In this document: piece after piece, positions 32,998 to 41,517 of the stretch
How positions within the stretch are numbered: the stretch's first letter is position 1
How the letters are laid out: the number at the start of each line of letters is the position of its first letter
NCBI GenBank assembly: GCA_902795345.1
Contig: CADBKO010000001.1
Coordinates: 181,485-245,484 of the forward strand
DNA: 64,000 nucleotides
Direction: 5' to 3'
Source of the DNA: Oscillospiraceae bacterium
GTDB lineage: Bacteria > Bacillota > Clostridia > Oscillospirales > Oscillospiraceae
Notes under the pieces: generated by a model
Database searches by the model: none
What the model saw: the letters and a program-made list of their open reading frames with translations, nothing else
What the model was told of the DNA's origin: nothing
Translations under genes and position numbers: made by a program

Positions 32998-33873
32998 ATG
33001 GAACCGGCCAAAGCGGCCCAGCGGGTGACTCTGGTGGGCCTGGGGGCCAATGCCGCCCTCTGCGTCATGAAGCTCATCGTGGGCTTTGCCGCCCATTCCA
33101 GCGGCCTCATCTCCGACGCGGTGAATTCCGCCTCCGACGTGCTGAATACCCTGATCGCCATGATCGGCGTCCGCATCGGCAACAAGCAGGCGGACGACGA
33201 CCACCCCTATGGGCACGCCCGCTTCGAGTGCGTGGCTTCGCTGGTGCTGGCCTTCTTGGTCTTTGCCACCGGCCTGGGCATCGGCTGGAACGGGGTGAAG
33301 GCCATCCTTTCCGGCGGCAAGGGGGTGGAGATCCCCGGCCTCCCGGCGCTGATCGCCGCTGTGGCGGTCTGCGCGGCCAAGGAGGCGCTCTATTGGTATA
33401 CCATCCGGGCAGCCAAAAAACTGGACAGCCTGGCCCTGAAGGCCAGCGCCTGGGACCACCGGAGCGATGTGTTCGCCGCCCTGGGCGTCTTTGCAGGCAT
33501 CCTGGGTGCGCGGCTGGGCCTCCCCATCCTGGATGCGGCGGCCAGCGTGGTCATCAGCATCCTCATCCTGCGGGTGGCGGTGAACATATTTATCGAGGCC
33601 GTGAATCAGACGGTGGACCGGGCCTGCGAGCCGGAGCTGGAAGGGCGCTTCCGCACGGCGGCCCTCTCCCAGGGGGGCGTCCGGCGGGTGGATGAGCTGC
33701 GCTCCCGGCGGGTGGGCTCCGGCGTCTATGTGGACATGGAGATCGCGGCGGACGGGAACCTGAGCCTCAAGGACGCCCACGACATCGCCGAGCGGGTCCA
33801 CGACGCGGTGGAGGCCTGCGAGCCGGGCATCCGCCACTGCATGGTCCACGTGAATCCCTTTACAGAAGAATAA
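32998..33873 (+). CDS. Cation diffusion facilitator transporter
   Basis: A 291-residue CDF protein with about six membrane helices and a cytoplasmic C-terminal domain (from about residue 205). The metal site in helix 2 is SGLISDAVNSASDVLN, DDDHPYGHARFE lies in the following loop, and helix 5 carries WDHRSDV. It exports divalent metal (Zn, Fe, Mn or Co) by proton antiport. The DxxxD-like arrangement does not settle the metal. The start at 32998 follows AAGGAG; an upstream TTG is less likely. The C-terminal dimer domain ends with a HCMVHVNP motif typical of CDFs. Confidence 0.9.
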   Translation: MEPAKAAQRVTLVGLGANAALCVMKLIVGFAAHSSGLISDAVNSASDVLNTLIAMIGVRIGNKQADDDHPYGHARFECVASLVLAFLVFATGLGIGWNGVKAILSGGKGVEIPGLPALIAAVAVCAAKEALYWYTIRAAKKLDSLALKASAWDHRSDVFAALGVFAGILGARLGLPILDAAASVVISILILRVAVNIFIEAVNQTVDRACEPELEGRFRTAALSQGGVRRVDELRSRRVGSGVYVDMEIAADGNLSLKDAHDIAERVHDAVEACEPGIRHCMVHVNPFTEE

Positions 33874-33918
33874 TGCGGGGTCTGCCAGAAAAAAACCACA
33901 ACAGCCTCAAATTCCAAT

Positions 33919-34030
33919 CATTCCCGGAGGGAATGCCTTAACCGTGCCCAAAGGGCACGATATCACACGGCCGCAGGCCGTATATCACCCCGCACAGCGG
34001 GATATCACGCCCGCGAAGCGGGTATTTCAT
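33919..34030 (+). repeat. Mini-hairpin array with ATATCAC spacers
   Basis: After a leading hairpin (CATTCCC/GGGAATG, 33919-33935), four short hairpins follow at 33943-33959, 33967-33981, 33989-34001 and 34009-34023. The stems are 7, 6, 5 and 6 bp with 3-nt loops. Each is followed by a 7-nt spacer (ATATCAC three times, then ATTTCAT). The array lies between the CDF gene and its terminator. A homologous array is at 39920-40006. Confidence 0.8.
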
Positions 34031-34031
34031 T

Positions 34032-34061
34032 GGGTGCGTTGCATTTGCAACGCGCCCTTTT
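34032..34061 (+). terminator. Terminator of the CDF gene
   Basis: GGG-GCGTTGC and GCAACGC-CCC arms (wobble in the middle) are followed by TTTT. It overlaps the stop codon of the convergent DUF2461 gene. Confidence 0.8.
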
Positions 34062-34770
34062 ACCAGCCCCAGTCCTTTTCCTCCGCAGGGAGGATGGGCT
34101 TCGGCGATTCCGCGCTGAGAGCGGCGGCCAGCAGGAATTTGCGGAAGGGCTCCATCCGGGGCACCAGAGCGCCGATGGCGGCGGCGAAGTCGTCGAAGGA
34201 ACCCAGGGCGCCGTCGGGGAAATGCTGCGTGACCAGCCAGTTTTTGTACCGCAGCCACTTCGCCGCCGGGTGGTCCGGCGCATAGCCCCGGGGGATGGTT
34301 TTCAGCGTGTCCCCCTCCAGGGTCAGCTGCCCCCCTTCCAGGATGGCCTCCCACTCCGCCTGATGGACAGCGATATAGTCCCGCACCCGGTTCACCTCCG
34401 CCGTCTCCTCCAGGAAAAGGCCGGTGCCGAAAATGGTGGCCCCCGGCTCCACGCAGAGGAAGTAGCCGATGGGCAGCCAGCTCTTCCGGTCCGCGGATAT
34501 GTAGGCCCGGAAGGAGGGATTATAAGGGGGGACGTTTTTGTAGAAGCGCATGTCCCGGGCGATGCGGTAGACCCAGTCCCGGGCGTCCATGTAAAGGATG
34601 TCCCCGCCGATCTCCGGGGAAGCCTCTGCGATCACATAGCGCAGCTGGTCCAGCAGGGCCAGGAAATCCTTTTTTGCCTCCTCATAGCAGCGGTGGTTCT
34701 CATGGAACCAGGTCCTGTCGTTATGGTCCCGCAGGTCGGCGCAGTAGCCGAGCATCCGGTCAAAGGGCAT
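34060..34770 (-). CDS. DUF2461 family protein
   Basis: A 236-residue single-domain protein of the DUF2461 (TIGR02453) family. The N-terminal LRDHNDRTWFHENHRCYEEAKKDF and central YRIARDMRFYKNVPPYNPSFRAYIS are the recognisable signatures. The latter corresponds to the family motif R-D-x-RF-x-K-D-K-x-PYK, with some substitutions. The function is unknown. It begins 4 nt after the upstream deacetylase gene ends, so the two form an operon. Confidence 0.85.
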   Translation of the reverse strand: MPFDRMLGYCADLRDHNDRTWFHENHRCYEEAKKDFLALLDQLRYVIAEASPEIGGDILYMDARDWVYRIARDMRFYKNVPPYNPSFRAYISADRKSWLPIGYFLCVEPGATIFGTGLFLEETAEVNRVRDYIAVHQAEWEAILEGGQLTLEGDTLKTIPRGYAPDHPAAKWLRYKNWLVTQHFPDGALGSFDDFAAAIGALVPRMEPFRKFLLAAALSAESPKPILPAEEKDWGW

Positions 34771-34774
34771 GGTA

Positions 34775-35602
34775 TCATCTCCCGTTCTGTGTGTTGAAGG
34801 CCTCCTGCAGCAAGGCGCCCAGGTCCGCGCCGTGGCTGCGGCAGATGCGCTTTAAGCCGAAAAGACAATCCTGACCCGGCTCGATCCGGTTCACCCCAAA
34901 GTCGCAGGTGAGGGTGGCCCGGAAGCCCAGCTCCTCCAGAATGTCCTCGCTTTCGGCGCTGTATCGCCCATAGGGGTAGGTGAAGACGGCGGGCAGCTGC
35001 CCCGTCTCCGTCCAGATGCGCTCCTGGGCCAGCAAAGCGTCGGCAGCCAGCCGCTGCCCGTAAGCGCCCCGGCTCTCTCCTGCCATCCGGTCGCAGCCTA
35101 AAATGCCGCCGGCAGCGCGGTGCAGGCCGTAGCTGTGGTTCTGCAGCTCCACCAGGCCGCTTTCGGCCAGCTCCCGAAGCTGGGGCCAGGCCGCGTGAGC
35201 CAGGCGGACTTTTCCCTGCCGGTAGGCTGTGAATTCGTCGGCGCTCCCGGCGATGACGGAGAGGACGATGGGCATATCCAGCTCCCGCAGCAGAGGCAGC
35301 ACCCGGTCACAGGCGCTGGTGAGGCCGTCGTCAAAGCTGAGAACGATGGGCTTCTCCGGCAGAGGCGCGCCGCCGTCCGCATAGGCGATCACCCGGGCCA
35401 TGGTGACGGGATGGTAGCCCTCCTCCTTCAGCCAGATGAGGTCGCTCCGCAGCTCCGCCGGGGTCACCACGTCCTTGCCCGGATGGACGTCGCTCACGTC
35501 ATGATACATGAGGATGGGCAAAGTCACCCCCTCCTCCGGCGCGCCGGAGGAAAAGAAGAGGCTGAAAGCGCTGAGCAGCAGGAATAGAAAGCGGCGGGGC
35601 AT
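34775..35602 (-). CDS. Polysaccharide deacetylase (NodB-homology, CE4)
   Basis: A 275-residue secreted or membrane-anchored deacetylase with a hydrophobic N-terminus (MPRRFLFLLLSAFSLFF). NodB motifs are VLSFDDGLTSA (motif 1), ELQNHSYGLH (motif 2, metal histidines) and FTYPYGRYS (motif 3). Such enzymes remove acetyl groups from peptidoglycan or exopolysaccharide GlcNAc. GGGAGG with 7 nt spacing fixes the start; longer in-frame starts would not leave a signal peptide at the N-terminus. Both catalytic aspartates of FDD are intact. Confidence 0.9.
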   Translation of the reverse strand: MPRRFLFLLLSAFSLFFSSGAPEEGVTLPILMYHDVSDVHPGKDVVTPAELRSDLIWLKEEGYHPVTMARVIAYADGGAPLPEKPIVLSFDDGLTSACDRVLPLLRELDMPIVLSVIAGSADEFTAYRQGKVRLAHAAWPQLRELAESGLVELQNHSYGLHRAAGGILGCDRMAGESRGAYGQRLAADALLAQERIWTETGQLPAVFTYPYGRYSAESEDILEELGFRATLTCDFGVNRIEPGQDCLFGLKRICRSHGADLGALLQEAFNTQNGR

Positions 35603-35736
35603 GGCCGGTCCTCCCATCTCGATCCCGCCTGGGCGGGGGCTTCCATCAGTATGCGCCATAGCCGGGAGGATTAGCCCGCTCCATTCTAGCAAAATCCGGG
35701 AAAAAAGTAAATCGGAGCCGGGGTGGGGAAACATAC

Positions 35737-35765
35737 TTGTATTTTCCCCGCCATTTTGCTATTCT
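35737..35765 (+). promoter_or_regulatory. Promoter of the C39-like peptidase gene
   Basis: TTGTAT (35737-35742) and TATTCT (35760-35765) are 17 bp apart, 26 nt before the start codon. Confidence 0.6.
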
Positions 35766-35791
35766 GAATTCCGGTAAAAAGGAGGTCAACC

Positions 35792-36922
35792 ATGGAGCGA
35801 AAGAATCAAAGGCGAAGCAGCCGAAAGAGCGGCAATCATGCCCTGGGCCTGCTGGCCCTGGTGCTGCTGATCCTGATCATACTGACCGGTGGATGGTATA
35901 TCCTCCACCGTCTGGACATAGCCCCGACGAAACCGACGCCGGCCCCCACGGAGGCGCCCACCCAGGCGCCCACGGCAAAGCCCACGGAGGCGCCCACGCC
36001 GGAGCCCACAGCCGAGCCCACGCCGGAACCGACGCCGGAGCCCACCCCGGAACCCACCCCCGAGCCGGAGCCCACCCCCGACCCGGTGGCCGTGGCCTCT
36101 CTTGCGGAGGCGGCGCTGCAGCCGCCCCGCCGCTGGAGCAGGGAGGAAGCCCTGGCCCGGCTGGAGGAGCTGGGCAAATGGGACAGCCGCTTCCTGGAGA
36201 TCCGGGACAAGGCGGATCAGTTTTCCGACGTGCTGCTGACCGATGCGGCCAACAACCCGGAGTTGCTGGAATTCCTGCTGGATTATCCCAAGGAAAACGT
36301 GGGATTCGGGGAGTTCACGGAGGAAGAGCTGCGGGGCGAAGTGCCCCTGCTGATGCAGTATGACCCCCGCTGGGGCTATTATCCCTACGGGTCCAACGTC
36401 CTGGCGGCCACGGGCTGCGGCCCCACCTGCCTGAGCATCTGCGCCCTCCATTTCACCGCCAACCCGGAGGCCACGCCGGACCGTATCGCCCAGTGGTGCC
36501 TGGACAACAACTACTATTATTACGGCGCGGGCACCGCCTGGGCCCTGTTCACCACGGGCGCCGCCTCCTGGGGCCTGGAGGGGAAGGAGCTGGGCCTCTG
36601 GAAGCAGGGTATGCAGAACGCCCTGGACGAGGGGAAATGGATCGTCCTCATCATGGACGACGGGAAATTCACCGTTTTCGGCCATTTCATCGTGATCTGC
36701 GGTTATGACGACGAGGGCTTCCGGGTGCTGGACCCCTTCAGCAAGGCCCGCACCGGCGTCCACTGGACCTATGAGCAGATCTCCGGGGAGATCAGCAACC
36801 TGTGGGCCATCCAGGCCGCGCCTGCGCCGGAGCCCACCCCCGAGCCGACCCCCGAGCCCACGCCGGAACCGGAACCGGCGGACGACGGGGCGGCGGTGCC
36901 GCCCGCCCAGGCTGACGGCTGA
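35792..36922 (+). CDS. C39-like cysteine peptidase with Thr-Pro-Glu-Pro repeats
   Basis: A 376-residue membrane-anchored protein. A basic N-terminus and one helix (about residues 17-38) are followed by a long TPEPTPEP-type linker (about 45-100) and a helical segment. The peptidase_C39_2 domain (about 185-345) has cysteine in ATGCGPTCLS, histidine in FGHFIVICGYDDEGF and aspartate in RVLDPFS. A second TPEP tract ends the protein. Such linkers usually span the cell wall. The substrate is unknown. AAGGAGG lies 6 nt upstream of the ATG. Confidence 0.87.
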   Translation: MERKNQRRSSRKSGNHALGLLALVLLILIILTGGWYILHRLDIAPTKPTPAPTEAPTQAPTAKPTEAPTPEPTAEPTPEPTPEPTPEPTPEPEPTPDPVAVASLAEAALQPPRRWSREEALARLEELGKWDSRFLEIRDKADQFSDVLLTDAANNPELLEFLLDYPKENVGFGEFTEEELRGEVPLLMQYDPRWGYYPYGSNVLAATGCGPTCLSICALHFTANPEATPDRIAQWCLDNNYYYYGAGTAWALFTTGAASWGLEGKELGLWKQGMQNALDEGKWIVLIMDDGKFTVFGHFIVICGYDDEGFRVLDPFSKARTGVHWTYEQISGEISNLWAIQAAPAPEPTPEPTPEPTPEPEPADDGAAVPPAQADG

Positions 36923-36977
36923 TCGCGCACTTTTTCCGGGAATACCGGATATATCATAACGGAAAGGGGTAATCATC

Positions 36978-37667
36978 ATGAAAAAGTACATCGCGGAATG
37001 TATCGGAACGGCGACCCTGGTGTTGCTGGGCTGCGGCACCGCCATGCTGGTGGGCTGCGATGCGGCGTCCGGCAGCGGCTATCTGCTGACGGCCCTGGCC
37101 TTCGGCCTTACCATCGTGGGCATGGCTTACTGCGTGGGCAATGTGTCCGGCTGCCACATCAACCCGGCGGTCTCCCTGGGCGTGCTGCTCACCGGCGGCA
37201 TGACCGGCAAGGACTTCGTGGGCTATGTGATCTCCCAGATCATCGGCGCCCTGGTGGGCAGCGCCCTCCTGGCCCTTGTTTTCTCCCTGGGCGGCGTGAC
37301 GGACATGACCGGCGGCTTCGGCTCCAACGGCCTGGCCGGTGTGGGCGGCAGCGCCCTGGCGGGCCTGATCGTGGAAGTGCTGCTGACCTATATCTTCGTG
37401 CTGGTCATCCTGGGCGTCACCGACAAGAAGGCGGGCCACGGCTCCTTCGGCGGCCTCATCATCGGCCTCACCCTGATCCTGGTCCACATCCTGGGCATCG
37501 GACTGACGGGCACCAGCGTGAATCCCGCCCGGTCCATCGGCCCCGCCATCGTAGCCGCCATCGCCGGAAACGGCGCGCCTCTGGGCGCCCTCTGGGTCTT
37601 CATCGTCGGCCCTCTGGCGGGCGCGGCCCTGGCCGCAGTCACCCACAAGGCCTGGAGCAAAAAATAA
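36978..37667 (+). CDS. Aquaporin (MIP family)
   Basis: A 229-residue six-helix channel. Both half-helix motifs are intact: CHINPAVS (near residue 60) and TSVNPARS (near 180). A histidine in helix 5 (ILVHILGIG) and the arginine of NPAR fit the narrow aromatic/arginine filter of water-selective AqpZ rather than glycerol channels. AAAGGGG precedes the ATG. It lies 55 nt after the peptidase gene and could be co-transcribed with it. Confidence 0.93.
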   Translation: MKKYIAECIGTATLVLLGCGTAMLVGCDAASGSGYLLTALAFGLTIVGMAYCVGNVSGCHINPAVSLGVLLTGGMTGKDFVGYVISQIIGALVGSALLALVFSLGGVTDMTGGFGSNGLAGVGGSALAGLIVEVLLTYIFVLVILGVTDKKAGHGSFGGLIIGLTLILVHILGIGLTGTSVNPARSIGPAIVAAIAGNGAPLGALWVFIVGPLAGAALAAVTHKAWSKK

Positions 37668-37685
37668 AACCCTGCGAAAGCAAAC

Positions 37686-37719
37686 CGCCCGCTGCCAACC
37701 GGCAGCGGGCGATTGATTT
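37686..37719 (+). terminator. Terminator of the aquaporin gene
   Basis: CGCCCGCTGCC and GGCAGCGGGCG form an 11-bp stem with an AACC loop, followed by ATTGATTTT. Confidence 0.85.
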
Positions 37720-37751
37720 TGGGATCAGGGATACCCTGTTTTCCCGTATAC

Positions 37752-37842
37752 CCAAAACGCAGCCCCGCGCTGCGTTTTGGAGAGGACGTTTCGCCGGAAT
37801 CTTGCGGGTATTCGCGCTTGCGTGGATACCCGCCATTTCGGC
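37752..37842. repeat. Nested inverted repeats after asnA
   Basis: CCAAAACGCAG/CTGCGTTTTGG (37752-37780) is a perfect 11-bp inverted repeat. It is followed by CGGGTAT/ATACCCG and TTCGCCG/CGGCGAA pairs to 37842. The stretch lies beyond the stop of leftward asnA and could act as its transcription end. No gene is seen. Confidence 0.5.
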
Positions 37843-37851
37843 GAATAAGGA

Positions 37852-38865
37852 CTAAAGTAGCATGACCCCTGCATCCCTGCAGATCTCCATCGTCTCCTCG
37901 TCCCAGATGGAAGCCTGCACCTCCCCGATGTGGGCCTTGCCCAGCAGCAGCATGCTCAGGCGGCTCTGGCCGATGCCGCCGCCGATGGTGAGGGGAAGCT
38001 CCCCGGCCAGGAGCATCTTGTGATAGGGCAGCTCCCGCCGCTCCTCGCAATGGGCCAGCTTCAGCTGCCGGTCCAGGGAGACAGGGTCCACCCGGATGCC
38101 CATGCTGCTCAGCTCCATGGCCCGGCCCAGCAGCTCGCTCCAAACCAGAATATCTCCGTTGAGATCCCAGTCGTCGTAGTCCGGGGAGCGCCCGTCGTGC
38201 TTTTGTCCCGATTTCAAAGCGCCGCCGATGCCCTGGATGAAGACCGTGCCATATTCCCGGAGGCAGGCGTTCTCCCGCTCCTTGGGGGTCTTGTCCGGCC
38301 AGCGGTCCTCCAGCTCCTGGGCGGTGACAAAGCGCACCTCCCGGTTGAGCTTGCCCAGGGTCTGGAGCTGGGGGTAGATGGCCTGCATGGTGTCCTGGGT
38401 GTCGCAGATGGCCCTGACGATGTCCCGCACCGTGGCGTGGAGATAATCCAGGTTCCGCTCTTCGGGGCGGATGACCTTTTCCCAGTCCCACTGGTCCACG
38501 TAGACGCTGTGGAGGTTGTCCAGCTCGTCCTCGTCCCGGCGGATGGCGTTCATGTCCGTATACAGGCCCTTGCCGGGGTGAAAATCATAGCGCTTCAGGG
38601 CCAGGCGCTTCCATTTGGCCAGGCTCTGCACCACCTCCGCCCGGGTGCTGGAGCGGAGGATGTCGAAGGAAACGGGGCGTTCCACCCCGTTGAGATTGTC
38701 GTTGAGGCCGGAATCCTCCGCCACAAAGAGGGGGGCGGACACCCGGTAGAGGTTCAGCAGCGCTCCCAGCCGGTCCTCAAAGAGGCGCTTCAGCAAGGAG
38801 ATGGCCTTCTGCGTCTCATAGATGGAAAGCAGGCTCTGATAGCCCGCGGGGATATAGGATTTCAT
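37852..38865 (-). CDS. asnA: Aspartate-ammonia ligase AsnA
   Basis: A 337-residue class II synthetase-like enzyme that makes asparagine from aspartate, ammonia and ATP. It shows SYIPAGYQSLLSIYETQKAI at the N-terminus, NDNLNGVERPVSFD, LHSVYVDQWDWEKVI and the C-terminal LPLTIGGGIGQSRLSMLLLGKAHIGEVQASIW. GGAGG with 7 nt spacing sets the start at 38865; an upstream in-frame ATG is rejected. No T-box structure was recognised in the short leader. Confidence 0.97.
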   Translation of the reverse strand: MKSYIPAGYQSLLSIYETQKAISLLKRLFEDRLGALLNLYRVSAPLFVAEDSGLNDNLNGVERPVSFDILRSSTRAEVVQSLAKWKRLALKRYDFHPGKGLYTDMNAIRRDEDELDNLHSVYVDQWDWEKVIRPEERNLDYLHATVRDIVRAICDTQDTMQAIYPQLQTLGKLNREVRFVTAQELEDRWPDKTPKERENACLREYGTVFIQGIGGALKSGQKHDGRSPDYDDWDLNGDILVWSELLGRAMELSSMGIRVDPVSLDRQLKLAHCEERRELPYHKMLLAGELPLTIGGGIGQSRLSMLLLGKAHIGEVQASIWDEETMEICRDAGVMLL

Positions 38866-38948
38866 GGCAGGTCCTCCACTTTGTGCATAGCTTTTCAAAG
38901 GTTTATATTTTTTAATATCAGTAAATATACGAAGCAAGGGCCCGTTTG

Positions 38949-39812
38949 TCAATGATTTTTCCCGGATGGTGCACCCTTTTCGGAGTCATGGCGGCGGAGC
39001 CGCTTGATCCTGTGCAGGGCGCGCGCCCGGTTTTCCGCCTCCAGTGCATGCAGCTGTTCCTCCGTCATCAGCTGGGGTATGAAAGCCCGTGCCAGGCGGC
39101 CCCGGTTTTTCAGGTACAGCACTCCCAGGACGGAGAATACCAGCGCGCCGACACAGTTTACCAAAAGGTCTGCCATGGTGTCCCGGATGCCGATGTCCAG
39201 GTAGCCGCCCGATACCACGGTCTCTCCGGCGGAAACGCTGCGGATCACCGTCTCCGTCACACCCCGCAGCACAACGGGCACGTTGGCTCCGTCGGGATGC
39301 AGAGCTACAGAGGCGACCGTCTGGATGACGGTGTCCTTTTGCATGTCCGCGAGGAACAGCCGATCCACGCCGTATTCGAAAAACTCCCACAGCACACCCA
39401 CAGTCATGGAAAAGCAAAATGCAGTGAAGGCCACGAAAAAGGGAGACATCGACATGCGTATGTGGGGATCCCGATTGAGAACGTCAATGAGGGAAAAACC
39501 AATGGCAGCCATGAGAAAGCCGTTGACGGTATGGAGTATCGTATCCCAATGGCTCAGCCTTACGTAAAATTCACCGATCTCGCCCAACACTTCCGCGGCG
39601 AAAATAAACAGAAGAATGATGATCTCCAGCGCGCCGGGAAGCTGGATCTTCAGCTGGTGGGATACAAAGGAGGGCAGAAGAAACAGCAGCAGCGTCAGCA
39701 GGCAGAGAAATACGTTGTACCATTGGCGGTTCAGGATCGCCAGCACCATGACGATCAATACCAGCGCACGCAGGATAAAATAGGTGATGACGATGGATTT
39801 CGGTTTGTTCAT
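38949..39812 (-). CDS. Multi-pass membrane protein (YjdF/DUF2238-like)
   Basis: A 287-residue membrane protein with about six to seven helices. Two conserved-looking elements are SHWDTILHTVNGFLMAAIGFS and FSMTVGVLWEFFEYGVDRLF, which resemble the DUF2238/YjdF group of predicted membrane proteins. A soluble insert follows (about residues 170-210), then a last helix and a basic C-terminal tail. The function is unknown. The start at 39812 is set by AAAGGA 7 nt upstream. It lies downstream of two MutS-like genes but is separated from them by the mini-hairpin array. Confidence 0.75.
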   Translation of the reverse strand: MNKPKSIVITYFILRALVLIVMVLAILNRQWYNVFLCLLTLLLFLLPSFVSHQLKIQLPGALEIIILLFIFAAEVLGEIGEFYVRLSHWDTILHTVNGFLMAAIGFSLIDVLNRDPHIRMSMSPFFVAFTAFCFSMTVGVLWEFFEYGVDRLFLADMQKDTVIQTVASVALHPDGANVPVVLRGVTETVIRSVSAGETVVSGGYLDIGIRDTMADLLVNCVGALVFSVLGVLYLKNRGRLARAFIPQLMTEEQLHALEAENRARALHRIKRLRRHDSEKGAPSGKNH

Positions 39813-39919
39813 GGATGATTCCTTTCTTCGCGGGCAGGGGGAGGAGAGCCTTACAACTGTATTCCGCCCCGGCGCGGCGGGCAATACTCCGGGACACTGC
39901 GGGTTTGACCCTCGCTGAC

Positions 39920-40006
39920 TTCGCCCAACGGGCGAAACATCACGCGGCCATAGCCGCACATCATTTCGCGCAGCGAAGCATCACGCCCGCGCAGCGGGCA
40001 CATCGC
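39920..40006 (+). repeat. Mini-hairpin array with ACATCAC-type spacers
   Basis: Four hairpins at 39920-39936, 39944-39957, 39965-39977 and 39985-39999 have stems of 7, 5, 5 and 6 bp. They are followed by ACATCAC, ACATCAT, GCATCAC and ACATCGC. Order, hairpin sizes and spacing match the array at 33943-34030, while stem bases differ in compensating pairs. The last hairpin overlaps the 3' end of the MutS-like gene. Confidence 0.8.
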
Positions 40007-41504
40007 TCAAATGTATCCCGCCCCGGCGCAAAGCGTCCTCCGCGTGGCTGTACCCCTTGGGCTCGCCCCGCTCTACCCGGTAGGTAAAGCGCGTTTCGCC
40101 GCCCACCTCCTCCAGCACGATCCGCAGGGAACCCAGACGGCTGCCCCAGGGCAGGGCCTCCTCCAGGCTGGCCCGGTGGGAGGCCAGCTCGTATACGTGG
40201 GTGACCCAGACGCCCCTCGCCCCCGCCGCCATGCAGACGGCGATGACCTCGGCGCTGATGGCTTTGGTCTCCTCCGGCCCGGTGCTGGTGAGGGGCTCGT
40301 TGAAGAGCACCATGCTGCCCGCCGTCAGGTTTTCCATGGCGGAAGCGATGCGCCCCGCCTCCTCCGCCAGCAGGCCCTTGCGCCCGTAGCGCTGGCCGTT
40401 GGGGGCGAAGATTGTGAGGATGTTTTCCGCCGGGCTGACAGCGGCCTCCGCCGCAGGCGCGGGGAAGCCCAGCTGGGCCAGCCATTGGCCCAGGCCCATG
40501 CTCAGGAGGAACACGGTCTTGCCTCCCTGATTGGCCCCGGTGAGGATCAGCAGCTCCCCGCCCTGCCGCAGCTCCGCGTCGTTGGAGACCACCAGCTCCT
40601 TGTCGGAAATGAGCAGCAGCGGGTCGAAAAGCCCCTTGGCACGGAAAGCCTTTTCCTCCGGGGGCCGCAGCTCCGGGAAGCAGGCCGGAAGTCCCGCTTC
40701 CTCCCAGCTCCGGGTGAGCTTCCGCACCGCCAGGCAGACGATCAGTTCCTTCCGAAGCCCCCGGAGGGCCGCCGTCTCCCGGATGACGAAGGTGTTAATG
40801 TCCTGGGAGGCCTGGGCGCTGACGCGCTGAAGCAGCATGGCGTCCGTCTCCACGGCCCGCTGGGTCAGCATCATCTTCCGCTTCTGGGCGCTTTTGGATC
40901 TCGTCCCCTCCTCGGGAGGCTCCATCGCCAGCAGCTTCAGCCTGCTGGGTTTCAGTTCGTTGTCCAGATTATAGCCCAGGCGCATCCGGGCAGGGGCAGA
41001 GAAACCGGGACACAGCTCCTTGAAATCCGAGGCCGCGTCCTGATACCGCTTGGAATTGCGCAGCTCGTTCAGCAGCCCCTGCAGGGCCCGGAAGCCCGCG
41101 CTCTCCACGGGGATGCGGTCAAATTCCCGCCAGGCGGCGTCGATCTTTTTCAGATACCCGTCCAGCCAGGTGAATTCGTCCAGAGAGAAGCCCACGGCGA
41201 AGGCGTCCGCGCCGCCCCGGCGGCTGCCGCCCCGGCTCTCCCAGCCGTCCAGGCTGTCCAGCAGCTTTTCCATGGCGCTTTCCAGCTCCGGGAAGCGCAG
41301 AACATCCCGGAAAACCGCCTGCCGGTGGCGGAGCACCTCCTCGTCGCCGGTAAAGAGGGCGCATAGCTCCTCCGGGGTAAGCCTATAATAGTCCGAGGGG
41401 GACATGGCCTTCGCCAGCCGCCCCAGTTGCAGGTCCTCGATGGTCTGGGCGGGGAAGGGGGATGCCGCCGGGCCCTTCCCGGCGGGATAAAGCAGACATG
41501 CCAT
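39981..41504 (-). CDS. MutS-like ATPase (second of tandem pair)
   Basis: A 507-residue protein with a helical lever/clamp-like N-terminal part and a C-terminal MutS-type ABC ATPase. Walker A is ILTGANQGGKTVFL (near residue 330), and the Walker B region is GSMVLFNEPLTSTGPEE followed by GVWVTHVYEL. The mismatch-recognition domain I (FxE motif) and connector are absent, as in MutS2 or other short MutS relatives; no Smr nuclease tail is seen. It is co-transcribed with a homologous upstream gene 13 nt away. Its last codons overlap a mini-hairpin. Confidence 0.83.
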   Translation of the reverse strand: MACLLYPAGKGPAASPFPAQTIEDLQLGRLAKAMSPSDYYRLTPEELCALFTGDEEVLRHRQAVFRDVLRFPELESAMEKLLDSLDGWESRGGSRRGGADAFAVGFSLDEFTWLDGYLKKIDAAWREFDRIPVESAGFRALQGLLNELRNSKRYQDAASDFKELCPGFSAPARMRLGYNLDNELKPSRLKLLAMEPPEEGTRSKSAQKRKMMLTQRAVETDAMLLQRVSAQASQDINTFVIRETAALRGLRKELIVCLAVRKLTRSWEEAGLPACFPELRPPEEKAFRAKGLFDPLLLISDKELVVSNDAELRQGGELLILTGANQGGKTVFLLSMGLGQWLAQLGFPAPAAEAAVSPAENILTIFAPNGQRYGRKGLLAEEAGRIASAMENLTAGSMVLFNEPLTSTGPEETKAISAEVIAVCMAAGARGVWVTHVYELASHRASLEEALPWGSRLGSLRIVLEEVGGETRFTYRVERGEPKGYSHAEDALRRGGIHLSDVPAARA

Positions 41505-41517
41505 TTTCGTTCCTCCC

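Noticed and set aside
33919..34030. CRISPR array
   Set aside because: The constant parts are 7-nt spacers between hairpins of different sequence and the period is only 20-24 nt. There is no repeat of CRISPR length and no cas gene.
36978..37667. Glycerol facilitator assignment for the MIP protein
   Set aside because: The helix-5 histidine and the lack of the extended aspartate-rich second NPA region fit a water channel better.
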